From positions 7,252,001 to 7,316,000 of the forward strand of contig NZ_CP116257.1 in the NCBI RefSeq assembly GCF_027947595.1: a stretch of DNA of 64,000 nt, in the 5' to 3' direction. The translations under genes and the position numbers were made by a program. The notes below the pieces were generated by a model. That model was not told the origin of the DNA. It worked only from the letters and a program-made list of their open reading frames with translations, and did no database searches. Shown in pieces: positions 24,731-33,184 of this stretch. Position 1 is the first letter of the stretch, and every line of letters starts with the position of its first letter. The stretch comes from Streptomyces lienomycini. GTDB lineage: Bacteria > Actinomycetota > Actinomycetes > Streptomycetales > Streptomycetaceae.

Positions 24731-26029
24731 ATGCAGCCGCAGGGGCAGGCGCAGCCGCCGAGCCGGCGCATACGCCCGCGCCGCCTGGCCGCGATCGGAA
24801 CCGTCAGCGTCCTGACCCTCGCGCTCAGCACCTCGGCCGGCACCGGCCGGCTGGCACCCGGCACCTCGACCGCGGGCCCCGGCCCCGCCGCCCTCTCCCG
24901 CTCCTCCGCGCACGGCCCCTGCATGATCAGTGGCGGCTCCGAGATCCAGATGTCCGAGGGCGTGCCGACCTCCACCGGCTACGCCCGCTCGACCGGCACC
25001 GTCCGCGCCCTCAACCTGATGATCGACTTCTCCGACGCGCCCGGCGAGGGCAAGGCGCTCGACCGGTACGCCGAGTTCTTCCCGCAGACGAAGCAGTGGT
25101 TCGCCGCCAGCAGCTACGGCCGCCTCGACTACCGGCCCGAGACCCCGATCCGCGACTGGCTCCGCATGCCCAAGTCCTTCGCCGAGTACGGCATAGAGCG
25201 CGGCGCCCCCTTCGAACCCGGCTACCGCAAACTGATCCAGGACCTGGTCGCGGCCGCCGACGCGAAGGTGGACTTCCGCGCGTACGACCTCCTGAACGTC
25301 CTGGTCACCCCGAACGCGGGCCCCTCCGCCCTGGACACCGTCCTGTCGGTGACCTTCGCCGGCAACCAGGACGCCCCCGTCGCCGACGGCGTCCCGGTGG
25401 CCAACGCCTCCTTCGTCTACTCCCGCCAGGACGACGGCTCCGGCTCCTACGACAAGACCGGCTACCGGGTCCTCCCCCACGAGAACGGCCACGTCTTCGG
25501 CCTGCCGGACCTCTACACCCAGGAAGGCGGCGGCGCCGTCGGCCACTGGGACATCATGAGCGAGGACTGGGGCGCCAACAACGACCTCCTGGGCTGGCAC
25601 AAGTGGAAGCTGGGCTGGCTCGAGCCGTCCCAGGTGCACTGCGCGTCCGCGCCGGGGACGACGGAGTACACGCTGACGCCGCTGGCCCGCAAGGGCGGCG
25701 ACAAGCTGGTCGTCCTCCCACTGGACGGCAGGACCGGCTACGCGTTCGAACTGCGCACCCGTGAGGGCAACGACCAGACCGTGTGCCGGCCCGGCGTACT
25801 GATCTACAAGGTCGACGCGGACGTGGACACCGGGATGGGCCCCGTCCGGGTCTACGACTCCGAGCGCGACAGCGGCGGCTGCACCCGCAGCCCGAACGTC
25901 CACGCCGAACTCTCCGACGCCACCTTCACCGCCGGCGAGACCTTCAAGGACCCGCGCCGGGGCATCACGGTCAAGGTGTCGGAGACGGACGCGAAGGGCG
26001 ACGTCCGGGTGCGGGTCACCCGTAAATGA
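24731..26029 (+). CDS. Secreted M6-family metalloprotease
   Basis: A 432-residue secreted zinc protease related to immune inhibitor A. The N-terminus is arginine-rich (RRIRPRRLAAIG) followed by a hydrophobic signal segment, so export by Sec or Tat is likely. The zinc motif is H250-E251-N-G-H254 in the context HENGHVFGLPDLY, the M6 form of HExxHxxGxxD. GHWDIMSEDWGANND is the conserved segment that follows. ATG 24731 is chosen because GGGAGGT lies 4 bases upstream; the frame could begin 42 bases earlier. Substrate unknown. Confidence 0.88.
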   Translation: MQPQGQAQPPSRRIRPRRLAAIGTVSVLTLALSTSAGTGRLAPGTSTAGPGPAALSRSSAHGPCMISGGSEIQMSEGVPTSTGYARSTGTVRALNLMIDFSDAPGEGKALDRYAEFFPQTKQWFAASSYGRLDYRPETPIRDWLRMPKSFAEYGIERGAPFEPGYRKLIQDLVAAADAKVDFRAYDLLNVLVTPNAGPSALDTVLSVTFAGNQDAPVADGVPVANASFVYSRQDDGSGSYDKTGYRVLPHENGHVFGLPDLYTQEGGGAVGHWDIMSEDWGANNDLLGWHKWKLGWLEPSQVHCASAPGTTEYTLTPLARKGGDKLVVLPLDGRTGYAFELRTREGNDQTVCRPGVLIYKVDADVDTGMGPVRVYDSERDSGGCTRSPNVHAELSDATFTAGETFKDPRRGITVKVSETDAKGDVRVRVTRK

Positions 26030-26085
26030 CGTCGGGGGCCGGAGTACGAGGGCGGGGGCAGGGGCGGAGGTAGGGGTAGGTTCCG

Positions 26086-26172
26086 GACGAGCGGGACGAG
26101 CGGGACGACCGGGGCGAGCGGGACGTCTGGCGCGAGCGGGACGACCGGGCCGACCGGCACGAGCGGCGTGAC
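26086..26172. repeat. Degenerate GAGCGGGAC-type repeats
   Basis: About eight imperfect copies of GACGAGCGGGAC-like 9-18-bp units lie between the M6 protease and the IclR gene. Confidence 0.55.
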
Positions 26173-26245
26173 GCGACCGGGGTGATCACGGTGGCGGGGG
26201 CTACCGTAGGCGGCGACCTGCCGTGACCGCCGTACCGGAGAGTCC

Positions 26246-27880
26246 ATGCCCGCCCGAACCACTCGCGACGCCGCCCCCGAGCGGGCCCCCGACGGAGCGC
26301 GCGCCAGGCCCACCGACGGGCCGGACTCGGGCGTACCGGCCGAGGCGGTCGCCCCGCTGCTGCGCGGCATCGCCGTACTCCGCGGGCTGACCGAGGCGGA
26401 CGGCGGCACCCTCAGCCTCAGCGGCCTGGAGAAGGCCACCGGCCTGGCCCGCTCCACGGTCGACCGCCTCACGGCGACCCTCGCCCGCATGGAATACGTC
26501 CGCCTGGACGGCCGCGACGTGACCCTCGCCCCCCGCCTGATGGACCTCGGCAACGCCTACCTCGCCGCCCTCCGCCTCCCCGCCCTGCTCTCCTCCCGCG
26601 CCGACGCCCTGGCCGACGAACTGGACGAGTCGGTGTCGCTGGCGGTCGGCGACCGCGACGGCATCCGCTTCATCCACCAGGCGACGCGCCGCCGGGCGAT
26701 GTCCCTGAGCTTCCGCATCGGCGACCTGCTCCCGGCCGAACGCACCGCCCCCGGCCCCCTGTTCGCCACCGAGTGGACGGAGTCCGACTGGCACCGCTGG
26801 CACGAGCGCCGGACCGCGGACCCGAAGGACCACGCCTTCCCCGCCGTACCGCCCCGCGAACACGGCCCCCACGACGAGGACTTCGGCCGGCGTACGGCGA
26901 AGGCGGCGGGCGACGGCTGGGCCCTGGACGACCAGTTGATCGAACCGGGGCTGGTCGCGCTGTCGGTCCCGGTACGGGATCCCGGCACCGGCCGGGTGGC
27001 GTGCGTGGCCAGCGTGGTGAGCCACACCAGCCGCCACACCGCACCGGACCTGCGGGCGGCCCTGCTCCCCCGCCTGCGCACGGCGGTCGCGGCGATGGAG
27101 GAGGACCTGCGCACCGCCCCGCCGCCGGAACCGGGGCCGCCCCGCGCGGGCCTGGCCACCTGGACGGGCGCCTCCAAACAAGAACTGGGCCGGGAGTTCG
27201 TGGAGTCCCTCGCCCGCGGCCTGACCGTACTGACCGCCTTCGGCGAAGGCCGCGCGACGCTGACCCTGGCGCAGGTCGCCAGGACGACGGGCCTGGCCCG
27301 CGCGACCGCACGCCGGGCCCTCATCACGTTCGCGCACGCGGGCCTGGTGGCCCCCGCCCCCGACCACACCTTCACCCTCACCCCCCGGGTCCTGTCCCTC
27401 GGCTTCCCACCCCTCTCCCGCACCTCCCTCCCCGACATCGCCCAGCCCCACCTGACCGCCCTCGCCGACCGCGTCCACGAGTCGACGTCCCTGGCCGTCC
27501 TCTCGGAATCGGGCGACGAGATCCAGTACACGGCCCGAGCGTCCACCGGCCGCGTCCTGAGCGCCCGCATCACCGTCGGCGCCCGCCTCCCCGCCCGGGC
27601 GACGGCACTGGGCCGCGTCCTGCTCGCCCACCCCGAGGCCCGGGCGCGGGGCTACGCCCTGGTCGACGAGGAACTGGAGGCCGGCCTGCGCTCCATCGCG
27701 GTCCCGGTACGCGACCGCACGGGCCGGGCGGTGGCAGCCCTCAACGTCTCCATGCACGCGGCCCGCCGCACCACACAGGCCTGCGAGACGGACATCCTGC
27801 CCGAGCTCTCCCGAACGGCAACCGCCATCGAGGCCGACCTACGCGTGGCAGGCCGCTTCCTCCACATCCCCCCGACCTGA
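26246..27880 (+). CDS. Tandem double IclR-family regulator
   Basis: One 544-residue chain holds two complete IclR units. Unit 1: HTH at about 36-95 (LSLSGLEKATGLARSTVDRLTATL) and effector domain to about 295. Unit 2 starts near residue 314 with GREFVESLARGLTVLTAF, typical of PcaR/PcaU-like regulators, has its own HTH (LTLAQVARTTGLARATARRAL) and a complete effector domain ending LPELSRTATAIEADLR. Normal IclR proteins are about 260 residues and dimerise, so this behaves as a built-in dimer. Targets are unknown. ATG 26246 has GGAGAG upstream. Confidence 0.88.
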   Translation: MPARTTRDAAPERAPDGARARPTDGPDSGVPAEAVAPLLRGIAVLRGLTEADGGTLSLSGLEKATGLARSTVDRLTATLARMEYVRLDGRDVTLAPRLMDLGNAYLAALRLPALLSSRADALADELDESVSLAVGDRDGIRFIHQATRRRAMSLSFRIGDLLPAERTAPGPLFATEWTESDWHRWHERRTADPKDHAFPAVPPREHGPHDEDFGRRTAKAAGDGWALDDQLIEPGLVALSVPVRDPGTGRVACVASVVSHTSRHTAPDLRAALLPRLRTAVAAMEEDLRTAPPPEPGPPRAGLATWTGASKQELGREFVESLARGLTVLTAFGEGRATLTLAQVARTTGLARATARRALITFAHAGLVAPAPDHTFTLTPRVLSLGFPPLSRTSLPDIAQPHLTALADRVHESTSLAVLSESGDEIQYTARASTGRVLSARITVGARLPARATALGRVLLAHPEARARGYALVDEELEAGLRSIAVPVRDRTGRAVAALNVSMHAARRTTQACETDILPELSRTATAIEADLRVAGRFLHIPPT

Positions 27881-27955
27881 CCCACCCCACCTCCGCCTCC
27901 ACCCCGGCCCCCGATCCGCTAACCTGTTGGCACCGCCACACCGGCGGCACGCCCC

Positions 27956-28028
27956 GCCTTCGTAGCTCAGGGGATAGAGCACCGCTCTCCTAAAGCGGGT
28001 GTCGCAGGTTCGAATCCTGCCGGGGGCA
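27956..28028 (+). tRNA. tRNA-Arg (anticodon CCT)
   Basis: A full cloverleaf can be drawn: acceptor GCCTTCG/CGGGGGC, D arm GCTCAGGGGATAGAGC, anticodon stem CCGCT/AGCGG with loop CTCCTAA (anticodon CCT at 27989-27991), T arm GCAGG-TTCGAAT-CCTGC, discriminator A. CCA is not encoded. It reads AGG arginine codons. Its anticodon loop to T stem is duplicated at 29861. Confidence 0.97.
27987..28007 (+). repeat. att-like core inside tRNA-Arg (left copy)
   Basis: The 21 bases from the anticodon loop into the T stem are repeated, with one mismatch, in direct orientation at 29861-29881. Tyrosine integrases of actinobacterial elements commonly use this part of tRNA genes as the attachment core. Confidence 0.8.
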
Positions 28029-28399
28029 CAGTGTCTGACCAGCGCGTTTACCTCTCTCGGGTGGGCGCGCTGTTCGTCGTAGCCGTGGCATTGGCCATCA
28101 GCATGGCGAGCACCAACCTCAAGCCCGTTCGGAGAGTCCGCATCCAACGGATCCGGCGTTCGAGGGCGGCACCAGCCGATGGTTCTGTTTGGCCGCAGTG
28201 GTGGTGTCTCCGCTGCTGGCGGTCGCAGCCCGTGGCCTGCTGCGACGGAACACGCAGCGGGCATCTCCGCTTGATCGCGCGTCCCCTGCGGGATACCGGC
28301 GGCCTTCTTCACGTCCATCTCGACGCAGACCCGGTTCACACAACGCGGGCGGTCGATCCCTCGTCTGACAGGGAGAACAGCCAGGAACCACCCCCTTGA
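28029..28399. other. Gene-poor sequence after tRNA-Arg
   Basis: An open frame exists (28031-28399) that begins like a short membrane segment (LFVVAVALAISMAS), but it turns into Arg/Trp/Cys-rich sequence without codon bias. I take this as degraded element DNA rather than a gene. Confidence 0.5.
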
Positions 28400-28411
28400 A
28401 CGGAGCGCTCG

Positions 28412-29362
28412 GTGCTCATAGGACTCCTGACCGCCGTTGCGGCCTCGATCTGTTACGGCACGGGCTCCGTCCTCCAGGCCGTCGGCTCCCGCAGGTCGGC
28501 CCGCCGCGAGGCGGCCTCCGCCGGGCATACCACCGGACAGGTCACCGCGCATGGCGGCCCCAGTCTCTCCTCCACTGCCCAGGCCGCGATGACCTGGGAA
28601 TTCATCGTCGGCACGGTCCTGGACTTCGTCGGCTTCGGACTCGGCGCGCTCGCTGCCCGCCTGCTGCCTCTGTTCCTCTCCCAGACGGTCATCAGCGCCA
28701 ACCTCGTCATCACGGCCGTCCTGAGCGTCAAGCTGCTCGGCGTCCGGCTGACCCGGGCGGAGTGGATCTCGATCGCAGTCGTCTGCTCGGCGCTGGTGCT
28801 GCTCGCGAGCGCGGCGGGCTCTGAGGGCAGCGGGAACACGCCGATCACCACCCACTGGTGGCTCCTCACGATCTCACTGTTGCTGATGGCGGGCGGCACA
28901 GTACTGGTCCGGCTGCTCGGCGCCCGGGCCGCGATCCTGGCCGGTCTGCTCTCCGGTCTCGGCTTCGGGGCGCTGGGCGTGGGCGTGCGAGTGCTGAACG
29001 GGATCGATCCGTTCGACCTGGCCACGCTGCTCACCGACCCGGCCCTGTACGCCATTCTGGTCGCCGGAATCGGCGGTATGTACCTGCACACCGTCGCGCT
29101 GCAGATCGGCTCGGTGAACGGGGCGACGGCGGCGCTGGTGGTCGGCGAGACCGTGCTGCCCGGCATGATCGGCGTCTGGTGGCTGGGGGACGCATCACGC
29201 CCCGGCTTCGCCTGGCTGGCGGTGACCGGCTTCGTCCTGGCGGTCTCGGGCGCGGTCGCGGTGGCCTGGTTCGGCGCGTCGGAGAACGCCGGGAAGGACG
29301 TCCGGGCCCCGACCGACACCCCCACCCAGAACCCGGCGCTTGCCCAAAACCGAGCCTCTTAG
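28412..29362 (+). CDS. DMT-superfamily-like membrane transporter
   Basis: A 316-residue protein with about nine hydrophobic helices and glycine-rich helix pairs, resembling the EamA/NIPA branch of the drug/metabolite transporter superfamily (LLTAVAASICYGTGSVLQAVG; ANLVITAVLSVKLLGVRLT; GATAALVVGETVLPGMIGVWWLGD). Substrate unknown. The GTG at 28412 has GGAG at 28400-28403. It lies within the tRNA-flanked segment and by eye has somewhat lower third-position GC than its neighbours, in line with acquisition. Confidence 0.78.
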   Translation: MLIGLLTAVAASICYGTGSVLQAVGSRRSARREAASAGHTTGQVTAHGGPSLSSTAQAAMTWEFIVGTVLDFVGFGLGALAARLLPLFLSQTVISANLVITAVLSVKLLGVRLTRAEWISIAVVCSALVLLASAAGSEGSGNTPITTHWWLLTISLLLMAGGTVLVRLLGARAAILAGLLSGLGFGALGVGVRVLNGIDPFDLATLLTDPALYAILVAGIGGMYLHTVALQIGSVNGATAALVVGETVLPGMIGVWWLGDASRPGFAWLAVTGFVLAVSGAVAVAWFGASENAGKDVRAPTDTPTQNPALAQNRAS

Positions 29363-29390
29363 CATCGGGGACTGGCGCGGTGGCTGCCGC

Positions 29391-29860
29391 TCCCTATCCA
29401 GTTCCCGCCGCTTCGAACCATTCGAACCATACGTGCGGTTCTCCCGCATACGGCTTTCCGACATCATTCACCGGCTGGCATGACTGTCGCCCTGCGCACG
29501 GCTTCGTCACGTTGTTGGGCATGTGATCGCCTGAGAGAGCATTAAGCCCCTTACCTCCCGGTTCGTGATCACTCGCTCCCCCTCGGGGCCTGGCCCCGAC
29601 CGCCTCGGGCACAACCGGCGGCCACCATCTGTTGATCACACACATGCCCGAGTTCCTGTACTGCACCCTCCACGGTTCAGTGCGCTGAAATCGCCAGCCG
29701 GTTGCCAGGACTGATCCCAGCGCGAGAGACGATACGCACGGATTCAGCACACATGAGGACGGGAAACTCCGCGAGCCGGTGAGAACTACCGGGTGGTGAT
29801 TTCCCAGGCCAGACGCCCTGAGCTCGACGTTTCCGCAGGTCACAGCCCCGTCCGGGGAAA
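29391..29860 (-). mobile_element. Group II intron 5' fragment (no reverse transcriptase)
   Basis: On the minus strand this gene-free stretch ends in GCCGTATGCGG-GAGAA-CCGCACGTATGG plus TTCGAA, a hairpin that I recognise from bacterial group II introns, where it stands shortly before the intron-encoded reverse transcriptase gene. Preceding phrases (GGCTTAATGCTCTCTCAGGC, AAGCCGTGCGCAGGGCGACA) are also intron-like. The reverse transcriptase frame that should follow is absent; the transporter gene is met instead. I infer a truncated intron; its exact 5' end is not known. Confidence 0.55.
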
Positions 29861-29881
29861 CTCCTAAAGCGGGGGTCGCAG
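29861..29881 (+). repeat. att-like core, right copy
   Basis: CTCCTAAAGCGGGGGTCGCA plus G matches the tRNA-Arg segment 27987-28007 at 20 of 21 positions, in direct orientation. The flanking bases no longer form a tRNA. Confidence 0.8.
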
Positions 29882-29902
29882 ACTCGCGGTGGCAGACGAT
29901 CT

Positions 29903-30436
29903 TCAGGACGCGTCGGCGTAGGCAAGGTGGTCACCGCAGACGGTGCAACGGAAGAGCATGACGGTCATCCCCTCGCCGAGGTGGGTCAAGAGGCGCTCAA
30001 GCCGGCCTTCGTCATGGTGGCCATCGATGCGGAGGTCTGTACGCAACTGGTCCAGGGCTTCGGGATGCTCCGCCAACTCGGTGTACCCGACTTCGCCCAC
30101 GAAGGCGCCCGCGTCGTGGCAGTGCACGAGCCAATGCGGATCCTGCCAAGCATGGAACCCGGGGGTGCGGCGGGTGACCTCGTGCGACACGTCGTCGCTC
30201 ACGCCGTCGAGCCCGTAGGAGTCGGTGAATTCACCCGCGAAACGATCGGCCGCGCTCCCGTCTGCGATGCACCAGGGGCAGAAACGTCCGCTGACCTCGT
30301 GGGCGGAGTAGAAGGTTGCTGTGTAGATCCAGCCCGTGCTGCGGCCGCAGCAGGCGCACGACTCGGCGGACGCGCGAATGGACCCGCTTGCCAGGGGGTC
30401 CGGGTGATACCGGAAGAAGGGCAGCTCGGCGCTCAT
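29903..30436 (-). CDS. CbrC-family (UPF0167) protein
   Basis: A 177-residue soluble protein starting MSAELPFFRYHPDPLASGSI with cysteine pairs CACCGRSTGWIYT and FCPWC and a C-terminal FRCTVCGDHLAYAD, the arrangement of the CbrC family. CbrC in E. coli is linked to colicin E2 tolerance; the molecular function is unknown, and the cysteines suggest zinc binding. ATG 30436 fits the family start; the longer upstream frame has no coding look. It lies immediately outside the right att-like copy. Confidence 0.85.
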   Translation of the reverse strand: MSAELPFFRYHPDPLASGSIRASAESCACCGRSTGWIYTATFYSAHEVSGRFCPWCIADGSAADRFAGEFTDSYGLDGVSDDVSHEVTRRTPGFHAWQDPHWLVHCHDAGAFVGEVGYTELAEHPEALDQLRTDLRIDGHHDEGRLERLLTHLGEGMTVMLFRCTVCGDHLAYADAS

Positions 30437-30705
30437 GGCAGCTTCTTGGTCTGCGCGCCGACGGCTGTGCCTACTGGTCCCATGAAGCGCAGTCTGTCCG
30501 CAAGGGGGTATGTGATCAAACTGCGTCATCGAACTGCTGCGGGCCCGCCGATAGACCCCAGACCGATCACGGTCCGGGGCCGTTGACACCTGCGTGCTTC
30601 AGCTCCGTTGGCCACTGACGACCAGGACGCCTCCGCAGCAGCCGGTCCATCTGGCTGCGTGCCCTGCACGAAGCGTCCGGGCTGTCCCCCGTGCGGCAGA
30701 ACAGG

Positions 30706-31650
30706 TCAGGCGGTGGTCTCCGCGCCGACGATCACGTGCTCGCCAGGGGCGCACCGCACCAGGCGGGTGTCGTGGCCTCGGCGGCCGGCTTCCGCGAGGA
30801 AGTCCTCCAGTGGGGAACGGAAGACGGTGTAGTCGTCGTAGTGCACGGGCAGCGCCCTGCGTGGGCGCAGCAGGTCCAGCAGGTCGGCGCCCTGCTCGGC
30901 GTCCATGGTGACCACGAGGCCGCCGGGCAGGGTCGTGCCGCCGAGGTGCAGGACCGCCAGGTGGATGTCCGGGTACCGTGCGGCGATCTCGCGCAGGCCG
31001 TCGTACATCAGGGTGTCGCCGGAGAGGTAGAGGACCAGCCGGGTCTCGCCCGAGCGGTCGCCGAACTCCAGCAGGCTGCCCATCACCGGTGGCAGCAGGA
31101 ACCGGGCGGGGCCGGGCGCGTGGCGGCCGGGGAGTGAGGTGACGCGGACCGTGGAGTCGCCGTGGTAGAGGGTGTAGCGCTGCCAGGTGCGCAGGCCGGT
31201 GGCGCGGCGGAAGCCGTACAGGCCCTTCAGGAGGCGCGCGCCGTGCGGGGTGGTGAGGAGCGGCAGGCCGTGGTCCAGGCCGCGGCGGGCGACCCGGTCG
31301 AAGTGGTCGCCGTGGAGGTGGGAGAGGACTACGGCGTCCAGGTCCTCGTGCGGCAGTTCCGTGACGTCGAGGGCCGGTTCCGTCACGCGGCGCGAGACCA
31401 GCCCGTAGCCGAGGTGGGCCCGCTGTCCGCGGTGGAGGAAGTTCGGGTCGGTCAGGAGCGTCAGGTCTCCGTAGCGGATCAGCAGGGTGGCGTTGCCGAT
31501 GAACCGGATGTCCGCGGTGCCGTCGGGCGGCTTCGGAGGGCTGGGCCGGTTCGGCGAGGTGGGCCAGTTCGGCGAGCTGGGCCGGTTCGGCGGACTGGGC
31601 CCGTTCGGCGAGGTGGGCCCGTTCGGCGGGTCGGGCTGGTGGTGTGACAC
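30706..31650 (-). CDS. Metallo-beta-lactamase-fold hydrolase with Pro-repeat N-terminus
   Basis: A 314-residue MBL-fold protein of the UlaG/RomA-like branch. The metal motif is HLHGDHFD (H-x-H-x-D-H), with further metal residues in LPGRHAPG and LYLSGDT and the C-terminal PVHYDD. The fold hydrolyses lactones, phosphodiesters or N-acyl lipids; the substrate is unknown. The first 43 residues are a proline repeat (six-residue PPNRPS-like units) encoded by an 18-bp tandem repeat, unusual for this family. GTG 31650 has AAGGGA seven bases upstream. Confidence 0.87.
   Translation of the reverse strand: MSHHQPDPPNGPTSPNGPSPPNRPSSPNWPTSPNRPSPPKPPDGTADIRFIGNATLLIRYGDLTLLTDPNFLHRGQRAHLGYGLVSRRVTEPALDVTELPHEDLDAVVLSHLHGDHFDRVARRGLDHGLPLLTTPHGARLLKGLYGFRRATGLRTWQRYTLYHGDSTVRVTSLPGRHAPGPARFLLPPVMGSLLEFGDRSGETRLVLYLSGDTLMYDGLREIAARYPDIHLAVLHLGGTTLPGGLVVTMDAEQGADLLDLLRPRRALPVHYDDYTVFRSPLEDFLAEAGRRGHDTRLVRCAPGEHVIVGAETTA
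31532..31639. repeat. 18-bp tandem repeat, six copies, in coding DNA
   Basis: Six in-frame units TTCGGCGAGGTGGGCC plus two bases (31532, 31550, 31568, 31586, 31604, 31622) encode the N-terminal proline repeat of the MBL-fold gene. Confidence 0.9.
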
Positions 31651-31817
31651 GGCCGGTCCCTTCCGTCGCTCTGCGACTCCCCCGGTACCGCCACGAGTGC
31701 TCGAAGGGTACGGAGCCACACCTCCGGACCGACCGGAGTCACCTGCGGACCGGAGTCACACCTCCGGGCCGTCCCGGCACCGGCCGCTCCTCGCCGCCCC
31801 CCGACGAGCGGGCGGGT

Positions 31818-32384
31818 TCAGGCCGGGCGACGCCCCGGGCGGGTCAGGCGGAGGGCGGAGACGAGGAAGAAGACGCCCCCGAGGAAGGCGTACCCCGCGA
31901 GGCTTCCCAGCGAGGGATCGTCGGCGCCCGCCTGGGTGGCGAAGGAGAGGCCGGCGAGCGTCGAGACGGCACCGCTGACGATCATCGGCCACTGGCCGCC
32001 CAGCTGCCGTCGGACGGCGCCCGCGACGAGCTGGACGATTCCCGCGGTGACCGCCCACGCCCCCCACACCCGCAGGACGGCCGGTATGCCGGACGTGGCC
32101 GCGACCGCGAGGGCGGCGACCGTCAGGGAGCTGATCGCGATGTTGGCGTACAGGGCCGGGGCCGGGCCGCCGTTCGCCCGCGACGAGCGGACGTCGACGA
32201 TCGCGGCCGCCACGTCGAACAGGGGGTAGACCAGCAGGAGCGTCGTGCTGAGGGGGCCGAGCGTGTCGGCGGTGGCGAAGAGCGACGCGGCCCATACGGC
32301 GGCGAACGCGAAGCGGACGAAGTAGAGCTTGCGCAGGGTGACGGGGACGCTGGCGGGCGGAGCCGCGGCGACGACGGTGTCCAC
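31818..32384 (-). CDS. Small polytopic membrane protein (HdeD/DUF308-like)
   Basis: A 188-residue protein with six predicted helices. Its compact hairpin-rich pattern and the segment YPLFDVAAAIVDVRSSR resemble DUF308/HdeD-type proteins, but I cannot name the family firmly. Function unknown. GTG 32384 with GAGAGG upstream. It is divergent from a TetR gene; two inverted copies of a TetR-like operator lie between them, so it is the probable target. Confidence 0.7.
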   Translation of the reverse strand: MDTVVAAAPPASVPVTLRKLYFVRFAFAAVWAASLFATADTLGPLSTTLLLVYPLFDVAAAIVDVRSSRANGGPAPALYANIAISSLTVAALAVAATSGIPAVLRVWGAWAVTAGIVQLVAGAVRRQLGGQWPMIVSGAVSTLAGLSFATQAGADDPSLGSLAGYAFLGGVFFLVSALRLTRPGRRPA

Positions 32385-32426
32385 GGGGGGCCTCTCGATG
32401 AGTAAGGGTGCGGGGCTGTGAGGACG

Positions 32427-32503
32427 TGAGGGAGAACGTTCGGTCTCATGTCGCAGTCAAAGGGCTTCCCGTCGCCCCTGTCAAGACCGAACGTTCTCCC
32501 TCA
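32427..32503. promoter_or_regulatory. Paired inverted TetR operators
   Basis: A perfect 20-bp inverted repeat: the left copy (32427-32446) contains GAGAACGTTCGGTCT and the right copy (32484-32503) contains AGACCGAACGTTCTC. Each copy has its own GAACGTTC palindrome core. Two copies of the same site, 37 bp apart, flank the divergent start region between the membrane protein and the TetR gene. Confidence 0.85.
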
Positions 32504-32524
32504 TCGCCTTGGTACGGTGTACGC

Positions 32525-33172
32525 ATGACTCCGAGCGCTGTAGCCCGCAACACCTCCGAGGCGCGAGCGCGGCTGCTCGGTACCGCCACCGAGATCTTCT
32601 ACGCGGAGGGGATCCACTCCGTCGGCATCGACCGGATCACCGCGCAGGCGCAGGTCACGCGAGCCACGCTGTACCGGCACTTCGCGGGCAAGGAAGATCT
32701 CATCCTCGCCTACCTCGACGGGGCCGATCAGGGGATCCGGGCGCAGGTGGCCGCCGCCAGGGCCGGCAGTGCGTCGGCTGCCGGGCAGGTCCGGGCCGTC
32801 GCGCGGTCGATCGTCGACGGGATCCGGTCCCCCGGTTTCCGCGGCTGCGCCTTCCTCAACGCCGTGGCCGAGTATCCCGACCCCGCCCACCCGGTCCACC
32901 GGGCCGTACTGGCCCACCGGCAGTGGTTCCTGGACACCGTCACGGAGCTGCTGGCCGCTGCGGCGGGGGTCGGGGGCGAGGACGGGACCGGTGAGGGCGA
33001 CGTACCCGCCGGCTCCGCCGCTGCCGCCGGGCGGCATCTCGTCATGCTCCGGGACGGGGCGATGGCGGCCGGGTGCCTCTTCGATCCGGAGCTGGTGTCC
33101 GAGACCTTCCTGCACGGTGTGGAGGGTGTGCTGAGGGAGATCTCCGGGGTTCCGGAAGAAATTCCGTCCTGA
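32525..33172 (+). CDS. TetR-family transcriptional regulator
   Basis: A 215-residue repressor with a textbook HTH (VGIDRITAQAQVTRATLYRHFAGKEDLILAYL, about 35-66) and a C-terminal domain with the SPGFRGCAFLNAVAEYPDPAHPVH segment seen in a large actinobacterial TetR subgroup. ATG 32525. A TACGGT box 7 bp upstream may make the transcript leaderless. Likely controls itself and the divergent membrane protein through the paired operators. Confidence 0.9.
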   Translation: MTPSAVARNTSEARARLLGTATEIFYAEGIHSVGIDRITAQAQVTRATLYRHFAGKEDLILAYLDGADQGIRAQVAAARAGSASAAGQVRAVARSIVDGIRSPGFRGCAFLNAVAEYPDPAHPVHRAVLAHRQWFLDTVTELLAAAAGVGGEDGTGEGDVPAGSAAAAGRHLVMLRDGAMAAGCLFDPELVSETFLHGVEGVLREISGVPEEIPS

Positions 33173-33184
33173 CCCGCGCCACCG

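Larger units (their letters stand above)
27987..29881. mobile_element. Remnant of a tRNA-Arg-integrated element
   Basis: About 1.9 kb bounded by the 21-bp direct repeat described. Inside are a membrane transporter gene, gene-poor degraded sequence and a group II intron-like fragment. No integrase, excisionase or replication gene remains, so this is a decayed or internally deleted element. The boundaries are inferred from the repeat alone. Confidence 0.6.

Noticed and set aside
28031..28399. 122-residue frame after tRNA-Arg as a possible element gene
   Set aside because: Only the first 25 residues look like a protein segment; the rest has no codon bias or known domain. Kept as degraded DNA.
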